Assembly (NCBI GenBank): GCA_002118135.1
Contig: BDIU01000053.1
Location: 62,001 to 126,000, forward strand
DNA: 64,000 nt
Direction: 5' to 3'
DNA from: Trebouxia sp. TZW2008
Taxonomy: Eukaryota; Chlorophyta; Trebouxiophyceae; Trebouxiales; Trebouxiaceae
Shown here: piece after piece, positions 1 to 9,500 of the stretch
Layout of the letters: each line of letters begins with the position of its first letter
Numbering within the stretch: position 1 is the stretch's first letter
Position numbers and translations under genes: made by a program
The notes under the pieces: generated by a model
Seen by the model: only the letters and a program-made list of their open reading frames with translations
Database searches by the model: none
What the model was told of the DNA's origin: nothing

Positions 1-3000
1 TCCACTCCAGCCCGCATTGCCCGCCTCACTCAGCAAGCCCAGGCAAGTCACCTTCTGTGTCCTGATGCTGGTATACTGCATTTCGGAAAGCTGTGCAGCA
101 TTGTTTGTGGACACACAATGCTGCACAGCAGAGACAGTCAAACCTGTGGAATGGTGCCGCACAGCTGTCTATGAATTGGCATGTTGCAGATGCAGCAATT
201 AGATGCAGGACTGGTATAAAGATGCCGGTTCGACATAAGAGTGCTCATGACAAACAGCAGGTGTTGACAGCAAATATGAGTCAGCAATCAGCCATTAGCC
301 AACGTAGGTTGGAAGGAATCAGCTGCCTGTTGTTTCATCTCTTTCAGATTGATCATGACACGGGCTGAGAGCTGTGTCATGCTCGCAACAGCCACGATTG
401 TACACATTGCTGCATTGGCTGCTCACGTTCTCTCTTGTGTCTCACAGGCAAGCAGACCCAAGATGAAGCGTTGGATAGACAGCTTTATGGAGGAACATGC
501 TTCCTTAGCACTGTTGTTCTGCGTCCAATTTCCTGGCTGGTCACTGGTCTTCAAGAACATCATGCCCTGGCACCCATAGTATCAAACTCGAGCTTGACCA
601 TGCTTGCATTGAGCGTCACATCGCACCAACCCGTTGCAGTGCATTCTCACTTGCTTTTTCTGTGATCCTTAGGCCAGCAGACCCAAGATGAAGCGCTGGA
701 TAGACAGCTTTGGGGAGGGTTATGCTTCCTTAGCACTGTTGTTCTGCGTCCAATTTCCTGGCTTGTCACTGGTCTTCTAGAACATCATGTCCTGGCACCC
801 ATAACATCAAACTCGAGCTGAACCATGCTTGCATTGAGCGTCACATCGCACCAACCCATTGCAGTGCATTCTCACTTGCTTTTTCTGTGATCTTTAGGCC
901 AGCAGACCCAAGATGAAGCGCTGGATAGACAGCTTTGGGGAGGTTTACTCCAAGCTCATCATTGCAGCTACTTTGGGCATCATGGTAGTGCTGCCTATGC
1001 TTGGGGTCCCCATGCTGGGCACTGCAACCCAAAGGGGGGCCTTCTACAGAGCCATGGGCTTCCTCACAGCTGCCTCACCCTGTGCGTTGGTGCTGGTCCC
1101 TCTGGCATATGTGTCAGCTATTGGAGCTGTCACTTCCAGGTCTGCTTCTCTGAGCGCTTCACCAGTTCCAGCTTGACTCTGCTTGTTGATTGTGTTCTGA
1201 CCAGTGCATGATGCTTGGCTCTCGACCCAAAGAGGCACCCTCTTTAGAGTTGTGGGCTTCCTCACAGCTGCCTCACCCTGTGCGTTGGTGCTGGTCCCTC
1301 TGGCATATGTGCTCAGCTATTGGAGCTGTCACTTTCAGGTCTGCTTCTGAGCACTGTGGCACTTTTGTATCTGCTTGCTGATTATGTTCTGAGCAGTGCA
1401 TGATGCTGGGCACTGCAACCCAAAGGGGCGCCTTCTACAGGGCCATGGGTTTCCTCACCGCTGCCTCACCCTGTGCATTGGTGCTGGTCCCTCAGGCATA
1501 TGTGTCAGCTAATGGAGCTGTCACCTCCAGGTCTGCCTGTAAGCTGTGACACTCAGCAACTTCAGCTCGCCTCTGTAGATCTAACTTGCTTCTTCTGTCT
1601 GACCAGTATACGATGCCTGGTGCTGTACCTCAGTTTGCTGAAGCTGCTGCGTCGGCGCATCCACCACTAAAGGCAGACAGGTCCTGAGACAACAGGCATC
1701 AGCAAAATGCAGGGCAGATGCGTTTGCCAAAATGTGATGCTGTGATCATGCAGAAGCAGTACCTGCAATCATGCAAAAGCACACAACCATGCCTACTATG
1801 AGTGAGCGCCTGACCCAAAACCCCTTGTTGTCTCACTTATAAGGTTTTCTGCAGGGGCGTATTGGTACAAGGCGGCAATCACAACCCTTTTTGTCTCGCT
1901 CAAAAGGTTCATCTGCAGGGGCATGTTAAACACAAGGAGGCATTCACAGCCCTATTTGTCTAATTCATAAGGTTTTCTGCAGGGGCGTATTGGTACAAGG
2001 CGGCAATCACAACCCTTTTTTGTCTCACTCAAAAGGTGTTCTGCAGGGGCATATTGATACAAGGGGGCAATGTGCTGGATGCCCTGGTGAGGTGCAGCAC
2101 AGTGGCCTTTGACAAGACTGGCACCCTCACAACAGGAGCACTATCCTGCACCTCCATGCTGCCACTGCACCAGCCCCACTCCAATGGTGCAGGGCTGATC
2201 AATAGGCCAGGTCAGTCCCTGTTGCTGGCGTGGTGTGCAGCCACTCCATCCCTGACAGGAATTCAGGGTCAACACTTTTGCATCATGCATTGAGCCATTG
2301 TCAAGAAGCTGTGTGCAGGCAAGCGTTTATAATGTTGCTACAACCTGACAGCATTGTATGCATGTGTAACATGCTCAGAATAGGCCCAGATCCTCAAAAC
2401 AATCTTTCAAGCTGTACAACTTGAGCTTTGTGCCATCAAACATGGCCTCAAACTTGTGATCTGACGGGCAGGGCCAATTTTCCTTGTGCTTGACGACACA
2501 GACTTCAAGTTGTACAGCTTTGAGTACTACCTGAGCAACCTGATTCTATTCTGCTCTGTCTGCCATCCACTTGAGGACAGTATGCAAGGCTCATGAGTGC
2601 TGACTGCCGCCTAGCCTGCATCACTCTACCTTGCCATCTAGCATGCCAAGCGCAGGCCATGCCATCTAACCCTTGGCGACCGTCAAGCTTGGCACATGTC
2701 GATGTGCTGCTGTTGGCAAAAGCTGCCGCTATGTGAATCATTCATCTCTCATGTTGCATGAGAATGCATGTGTCAAGGTTGGAGGAGCAAGGACAGTAGT
2801 ATGCAGAAGCAGGTGGAAAAGGTGTCAGCAGCACAACACTGCTTGCGGTTCACATCAAATGGTGACTTGAGGCTGCATGCAGCCAAGAACTTTTTGTGGT
2901 ATGTTGCGCTGTCAGCTGTGCTGCGTTTTCATTTTGCCCAGCGCTGTTGATGCGACAGCTGCTTGCGTGCATGTGTGCAGCAAGCATGCAGCACATCAAC

Positions 3001-5187
3001 CAAATTATTTTATTGGTTGGCCTCTAACACAGCTACCGACACAAGCAAAGCAACATGGTCCCTAAACTGCTTCCTCTCCTACACAGGCCAAGCAGGCAAG
3101 CAGGACTGGAGTAATGAAGAAGTTAAAGCCCTGGCAGAGGCTGCAGCTCTTTCCATCAGGAGCACTCATCCCGTCTCTCAGGCCCTCACTGCTTGCGCAA
3201 CGTCAATGGGCTCTCAGTTGCCTGATGTTGAGCTACAAGACTTCCGACAGCAGCCAGGTCTGCCTTGCCTCAATGATATGGTCACCTGCAGCAGTGTGAA
3301 ACCAGTGCTGATGTTCTGAGGTTTGCAATTGGACCCAGAATGTGTTTTGCTTTGGCGACGGTGGTCAGCATGCTGGAACCTGTCTATACAACAATGCAGG
3401 ATTGAACCTGAGCGCGAGGCGCTGTCATGCCAATTGCTTTCAAAGTCATGGCACATCAACAAAGTAATGCTGCTGTCGGTATACTGCTGGTCAACTTCTG
3501 TCCATATGCTCATCTTGCATATCAGGCATCTTACATTGTGCTGTGAGTTGCTTGGGCCAGGTGCTTGAGTGCAATTTTTGTCCTGTTTGAAAGTGCATGC
3601 TTAGCTTCTTTCATATTTATTATACAGCATGATGCAGCTTGTGCAGCATCGTGCGACCGGCGTCATGATTGCAGGTGCTGGAGTGGAAGGTACAGTGCAC
3701 ACATCTGGCAGAAAGCGGCAAGTACGCTTTGGCTCACAGTCTTTCGCTTCTGACATACTGTCTGAGAGGCAACAGCAGTCCTTGGCAGTCACGTGTGAAC
3801 AGCAAGGAGCCAGCAAAGTCGTCTCCATACTTGTGCAGAAGGACTCAGGCACTCACGTCTCGAATGCTGCTTCAAGCAATGGCAGCAATGGCATATCTAC
3901 ATCAGCATTGCACGCGTCACATGCAGCAGCAGTTGGTGGTGACCAGAGGCATCACCAGTCATCCAGTCTTGTTGTTTCACAAGCTGGCACCAGTTCACAC
4001 ACTGAGGAAGACAGTAATGTCTGGGTTTTTACCTTTGAGGACACAATGCATCAGGGCAGCGCATTAGCTGTCCAGGAGCTGCAAAAAGGATCATGGCATC
4101 GCAACAACAGCAGTCATAGGAAGCTGAGGTTGATGATGCTGACTGGTGACAATGAGGACAGCGCCCAGCGGGTTGCAAGGCAGCTGCACATTGCTGATGT
4201 CAAAGCAGGCCTTTCTCCTGAGCAAAAGCTACAGGTGACGCCCAACGTGACCTCACACAGTGTCCAACAGCCGCACGCTTTGCACTCGTGACAAATTGCT
4301 GTATGCCTGAGCTGCACTGCATGCACACGTCTGAGCATGTCATCTGTCATGCCTGCTGCATGTAAGAAGTGCAGACTGCATCAAACAGTAGCATCTTTTG
4401 CAAGTATGCTATGTTGCTGTATGACTGAGCTGCACTGTATGCACATTGCTGGGCTGCACTGCATGCACGTACCTGAGCATGTCATCTAACCGCCTGCTGC
4501 GTGTGAGACTTGCGGACCGCATCAAGCAGCGTCATGTTTTGCGGGCTTGTCAGATTGCTGTATGCCTGGGCTGTACTGCATGCATATGATTGAGCAACCT
4601 CAGCTGACCCACCTGACGCCTGTGGTTGTGGTTTGCACACAGCATCACACAATACTAAAGACTTTAGCTGTGACCTTGGGTAGATTGTGAGCACTACTGT
4701 GCTGTTACCAGCCTTTGTCTGATTGTGCTTTCATGCTTTGCAGGCTGTTGAAGAGGCACGGCAGAGCACTAGCAACGGCATTCCAGCTGGCCAGGGTGTT
4801 GTGATGGTTGGAGATGGCATCAATGATGCACCTGCTCTGGCAGCAGCGGATGTTGGCATTGCAATATCAGACAGCCCAAGTGCATCAGCCGCTGCTGCAG
4901 CAGATGTGATAGTCCTAAGCAAAGAAGGAGTGTCCTCAATACCTTTACTGCTGTCTCTTGCACACAGGACTCAGCATGTGCTGAAGCAGAATTTGATTCT
5001 TGCCATTGGTTCGATTGTGGTTCTGGCTTTGCCGGTCGTTCTGGGTTTCCTGCCCTTGTGGGCTGCTGTTTCCTTTCATGAAGGGTCAACATTGCTTGTT
5101 GCCCTGAATTCGCTTAGGCTGTTGCAGTGGAAGCAAACTGCTCGCCCTCCTGTGTCTGGTGCGGCCCCTGTTGTACCAGCTGCTTGA
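1..5187 (+). CDS. HMA1: HMA1-like P1B-type heavy-metal ATPase, 5' end outside window
   Basis: C-terminal ~540 residues of a P1B-type ATPase closest in my recognition to plant HMA1, a chloroplast-envelope metal (Zn/Cu/Co/Ca) pump. Exons read: <1-42, 898-1139, 2047-2210, 3087-3257, 3675-4234, 4744-5187; all junction phases agree. Seen in order: STPARIARLTQQAQ, the membrane motif SPCALVLVPLAY (SPC type instead of the CPC of Cu pumps), phosphorylation site DKTGTLTTG, the HP motif STHPVSQAL, TGDNEDSAQRVA, and the hinge GDGINDAPALAA, followed by two C-terminal membrane segments ending LPVVLGFLPLW and HEGSTLLVALNSLR. The first visible intron starts with GC (gcaagt at 43), so it would be GC-AG. The introns hold many degenerate copies of the neighbouring exons, listed separately. 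Substrate cannot be told from sequence. Family assignment is firm; plastid location is inferred from the family. Confidence 0.9.
445..897 (+). repeat. two decayed copies of the 5' half of HMA1 exon 2
   Basis: Copies begin after an AG at about 446 and 672, each starting like the working exon at 898 (residues ASRPKMKRWIDSF). Both diverge after GlyGlu and run into stops. The intron sequence between copies (for example the stretch ending ttgcattgagcgtcaca) is also repeated, so the unit of about 225 bp contains the 3' splice site plus exon start. Confidence 0.85.
1209..1541 (+). repeat. two downstream copies of the 3' half of HMA1 exon 2 (SPC-motif exon)
   Basis: The segment coding TAASPCALVLVPLAY plus its 5' splice site (ag|gtctgc) recurs at about 1259-1341 and 1401-1536, spacing about 195 bp. 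The first copy has a frameshift (gtgctcagc). The second copy is open from its MLGTATQRGAFYR segment to the donor and keeps SPCALVLVP, with Leu to Gln and Ile to Asn changes. These are donor-side copies lying downstream of the working exon. Confidence 0.85.
1844..2046 (+). repeat. 64-bp tandem array built on the acceptor of HMA1 exon 3
   Basis: The acceptor gcag occurs at 1851, 1915, 1979 and 2043, an exact period of 64 bp. Each of the first three is followed by a degenerate copy of the exon start (compare gggcatattgatacaagg at 2047) and about 35 bp of intron. Only the last copy continues into coding sequence. Confidence 0.9.
4290..4600 (+). repeat. degenerate tandem repeat in the last HMA1 intron
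   Basis: About two and a half units of 120-145 bp begin with attgctgtatgcctgagctg-like sequence (near 4293, 4412 and 4553) and share the segments gagcatgtcatct and cctgctgc. No coding relation to a flanking exon is evident, unlike the other arrays. Confidence 0.6.
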
Positions 5188-5755
5188 GTGAAACAGAAGA
5201 CATAGCAGCTGGATGTACATTGTTGTGTTTCATTCGTTGATACTAGTACTGTTGAGAGCAAAAATTTTGCGTGTTAGACAATCCTGGCCGTTTCTGAATA
5301 CAGCAAGGTGTTTGCAATGTGCTTGTCAAAGGCACATCCTACCTTGCTGCAGCTGTCTCACAAACAGTAAGTGAAATGCTTGCCACAAGAGTAGCAACAG
5401 TGCATTTCAATGAAGGCTAGGCTGCAGCATGTAATAATAGCCAGCAGGCAACAATGCGAGCAATAACGAGAGGAAGGCGACCATAAATGGTCGCAGCCTG
5501 CCGATCATTGCCAAGTCATGACTGCAGAATTACAGCTGCAGCGCAACCAGTTGCAATCATAAGTCATCAAGCATTATTACAAAGCCTTGAAGGCATGACA
5601 ATGTATACAAGATCAGCATGTGCTGAACTGTCAAAGTGATTGTCAAAGTGATTGACAGAAGGTTCTAGCAAGTATATAAGCAATACGTCCGTCACCTTCG
5701 AGATCACTTGAGAGCAGATTTGTACAGTGGCGCTGCGGATGTGCTGAATTCAGAT
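5188..5755. other. intergenic region downstream of HMA1
   Basis: No gene seen. A tgtaa motif at about 5428, the usual chlorophyte polyadenylation signal, lies 240 bp past the HMA1 stop and may end its transcript. A short direct repeat (tgtcaaagtgat, twice) lies at 5629-5653. Confidence 0.4.
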
Positions 5756-6380
5756 GACACAGCCACTGGTGATCAATTCAGAAAGCCATTCATCTTGCCG
5801 GCCACGTTCACTGGAAGCCAACGAAACATGAACGAGAATTGCCAGGTATGTGAGTTTTATTTGGTTATGCAGTTGAAATTTGCAACATTGTTGCGTTGAC
5901 GCCATCACAATTTTAAATGATTGAAGAGTGGCTAATTTTTTGTATTGATCTCTTAATGGAAATTAGCATTGACTATGCTTATTTCTCACACATAAAATTG
6001 CTCAAGTCAATGCCACGTAAAATGCAAGCAACTCACAAAGTGTTTGTCCAAAAAATGCTATACATGAACAACAAGTTGTGTGCTAAATGAGGTCTCCTGT
6101 CATTACAGGATGCATTGGCTTTGGTTGGTGCAAAAGGCAGACCACATGGCTTCACAACCATGACGTGCAATGCTAATTGGGCCGAGATTCAACGAGAGCA
6201 TCTACCCGGTCAGACATCAGCAGATCGTCCAGAGCTGGTCGCGAGAGTATTCGCTGCCAAACTCAAACAATTGATTCATGACTTGCACGAAGGTCATTCA
6301 CTTCATCGAATTTCAAAAGCGTGGTCTGCCACATGCTCACATATTGTTCATACTGGATGATGAGGATGCTTTGCATCATT
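5756..6380 (+). mobile_element. Helitron Rep/helicase N-terminal fragment, frameshifted
   Basis: Residues FILPATFTGSQRNMNENCQ (to 5845), then across an apparent intron 5846-6108 (GTATGT...ACAG) residues DALALVGAKGRPHGF, NANWAEIQ, HLPGQTSADRPELVARVF, then after a frame change near 6278-6300 IEFQKRGLPHAHILFILD. This is the order of the Helitron_like_N (Rep, HUH nuclease) domain, including the HAH metal-binding pair. The piece between HDLHEG and the HUH motif is shortened and the frame is lost. The match stops near 6380, with no helicase part, so this is a dead fragment just upstream of the HARS gene. Confidence 0.85.
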
Positions 6381-6574
6381 GTATAATTATGACTTACGCA
6401 CTGCGTATTGCCACACGCGCGCGCGCAGCGCGCCAAACGCTAGTGGAATTTTATAGGCTGACGCATCTGCCACAGCATGCCTCAGCACGCCCTATTACTG
6501 TTAGGTCAACTCGGCCTATTTGCAACATTGCTTCTGCCGAGGAAAAGTGACTTGCGCAGGACAGTGCTGGCGCG
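6381..6574. promoter_or_regulatory. presumed 5' region of the histidyl-tRNA synthetase gene
   Basis: About 190 bp between the Helitron fragment and the HARS start codon, containing an alternating cgcgcgcgc run near 6417. No clear TATA box. Its role as promoter is inferred from position only; the Helitron remnant directly abuts it. Confidence 0.35.
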
Positions 6575-9500
6575 ATGTCGAGTTCAGTCGTGATCGGTGG
6601 TGCCACGTTTACCCCGGATTTGCAGACGGTTTGGCAGATAGCTCAAGGACAGCAGATTGCGCTCGACCATGCGACGGCAGACCGTCTCAAAAAGGAATCG
6701 CCTCCGCCGAAGGACTTCAAAGCAGAGCAGCAACCTGAAAGTCGGAATCCATGGCGGGCCACACTGACCAGCCTAGAAACTCGCGCCAGCCTGTTTTGTC
6801 GACTGATCAGCCTGGCCAATGGCAACACGAAAGTGCGCGTCGCCGTCGTGCAATACTTGATTGAGCTGCTGAACTCCAAAGTTCAGCTGGAGTTGAGCTC
6901 GATTTCCGACACAGCGGCACTGCAGCAACTGGCAGACACCGTGTCAGGCGTAAGTCTGCACAACGGTCAAAGCACCTCCCCTTCAGAAGCCATGAACAGC
7001 TCAGGCCTGTCAGCTCCCGGCCTCAGTCAGCAAGAGCGCAACGTCCTCCAATCTGGCCAGTGGGTCACTCTTGGAGTCGCTGCTATCACTGTGCAGAGTG
7101 CCAGGCAGCTGATGCTAGGAGCCACAGCAGTATCAGCACTGACTGCAGAAGCCCTGCAACTGCAGGTTGGCATGTTCCCACCGTGATTACACATGCTTCC
7201 CAGCCACTCATGCTGATAAGCCTCTGTGTGTGGTGACATGAGTGCTTGATGCCATCAACAATGCACAGCTGCGTTTGCAGGTCAAGGCATGTTCATAAGC
7301 CTGCCTGCATAGTGGTGCAACTGCTGAATGACACAAAATCATGCACTGCTGTATTTGCAGGTCAAGACATGTTCGTGAGCCTGCTTGCATAGGGATACTA
7401 CTGCTGGTTGATAGCATCAGTGAAGTGATGCATTTGCAGGTCAAGGCATATTCACAAGCCTGCCTGCGTAGTGATAAAAGTGCTGGTTGATATGGACAAT
7501 GTAGTGCTGTGCTTGCAGGTGAAAGGGGCGCTGGAAGACCAGTATGCTGGCAAGGCAGCCAATGATGCTGTAGGGGCACTTTCTGCTCTGCTCAAAGACT
7601 CGCCTAGAGTGAACCCCAGGAAAGGTGCACCACTGGATGCCTTTGCAAGCGTGCCTCATGTAAGCGGACAACAGTAGTGGGTCTTACCAGTGTACAGTAG
7701 CAATCAAAATAGCCAACTTGCTGGACTCACATCATATATTGTGCAACTTCATGTTCTGCCTCAGAGTACTTGCCTCCACAGCTAGCCTGCACGTACAGGC
7801 CATCCTGCTGCCTCAAGCATCCAACATTGTTGAATATGATCATATTTGCTTCCAATTCAACTAGAACTGGCACATGTGACCTGTACCTGCAGCAGGTCCC
7901 ATTTTGCCATTCCCTGACATGGCTGGGCATCAATTGGCAAATTGTTGTGCTGATGCCTTACCTTCAACATGCAAATCTCAGGAATCTGTCATTTACGGGG
8001 TTGTGACTGAGACATGGCTGAGCATCAATTGACAAACTGATGTGCTGGTGCTTGAATCTAGATTGCAAATTTCAGGTATCTGTCATTGTTGGCATTGTGG
8101 CTGATACATGACTGGGCATCAATTGAAGGGTTGTGTGATGTTGCAGTGTCACGGTGCTGCAGAGGATGCGTTGTCTTCTGCTACCACACAACTCAAGGGC
8201 CTGCTCGCCTTGCCAGCTCAAGCAGCTCAGGTGACAAGCCCCATACCAAACCAGCCATTTGCAATTTGCCAGTGCTGTTTGTGCTGCATGAATTTGCTGG
8301 CATGGGTCATGGGTCATGGCATCCTGCTGCCCATGCAGTCTCTCTTTTCTGTTTGAGCACATGGTCGGCATGGGCAGGAACAAGTATGTTACTTATTGGA
8401 GCTTCTGTCGCAGGTTAGACACACTGCAAAGCCTGCCATTACGCACTTGGCGGTCTCCTTAACTATGCACACAAGGCCACAACATGCACAAACTGTGTCT
8501 TGCCAAACGCTTTGACTCAAATGCTCGTGCACACTTGGTTGCCAGACGCAATGGAAGACCCAACCCCAGTCTCTGCTCTTATCTACGCAGCTACAACGGT
8601 AACAGCAGGTGCCTTTTTTAATGCTCGCTGTTCGCCTTTGTTTGAATATGCTCCTACAGCATTAATGGTGCTAACATATGTGGGAGGGGCCTTACTTGCC
8701 TGACCAGCCTTTGTAACCTACAGGCACAGTTCAGGCTTTTGCACTGCTCACGTATGTGTTACTTGCAGGCACAGTCCAGCGAGGGTGACCTGACCTGGAT
8801 GCTGCTGGGCCTGGCCTCAAAGTTGCTGGCTGTTGCCAAGCTCAGTGTCAAGCGCATGACTGCCTACACATCACTTCTCCGCTCCGAGGTGATCAATTGC
8901 AGTGTTGCTCTTGCCTTTGGGGGCCCCTCTGCAACCCAGGCAAACTCTTTTGGTCTGCCCAGCAAGCTTGTGAACTAAAACCTTCAGTGAAGGTCTTTGG
9001 AAGCATTGCTTGCGCGGTGACAAGCTGTAAGCCTGTCTGGCCTGCTACATTCCGGCAGTCTCTATGCACGTGCTGGGCTCTCAGAAAGCGGCTAGAAACA
9101 AAGTAGTCTCGCTGTGGACAAGCAGCCTAAACCTTTATTTCAATTTCCAAATGTACTGTGATGACAGCCGCACTCAGGCTGCACTGCATGTGGCATTTGA
9201 TGATGCATTTGGTGCCTGTCAGCACTAGCAGGAGCCTGCTCTCAGAAGCTGCAAGACCTGACACCTGCGCAAGCAATATATGCCCACTATAGCTGTTGAC
9301 TGATGCCATCAAATGGCTTCATGCTATGCGCAGGCATTGTTTGATGAAGCTGCAGCCGGACAGGCTTCATTCAATGAGTCACCAGTGCGGCTCATACGGG
9401 AAGCGCAGAAATCCCTGCATAAATGCCATGCTATGATCTTTGAAGAGCACCATTGCTTGGCAGCTGCCTTAGCAGCTGCACGCGCTCAGGCTGCAGCTCA

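Noticed and set aside
445..1541. Three separate HMA genes in tandem
   Set aside because: Only single exon pieces are repeated; the DKTGT and GDGIND regions occur once, so it is one gene with exon copies.
4295..4580. CRISPR-like array in the last HMA1 intron
   Set aside because: Units are diverged and of uneven length with no constant repeat and unique spacer structure; the context is eukaryotic nuclear.
8500..8703. nad5-like frame as an exon of HARS or a nuclear complex I gene
   Set aside because: HARS exons 3 and 4 join in phase around it, and only about 60 residues of nad5 are present.
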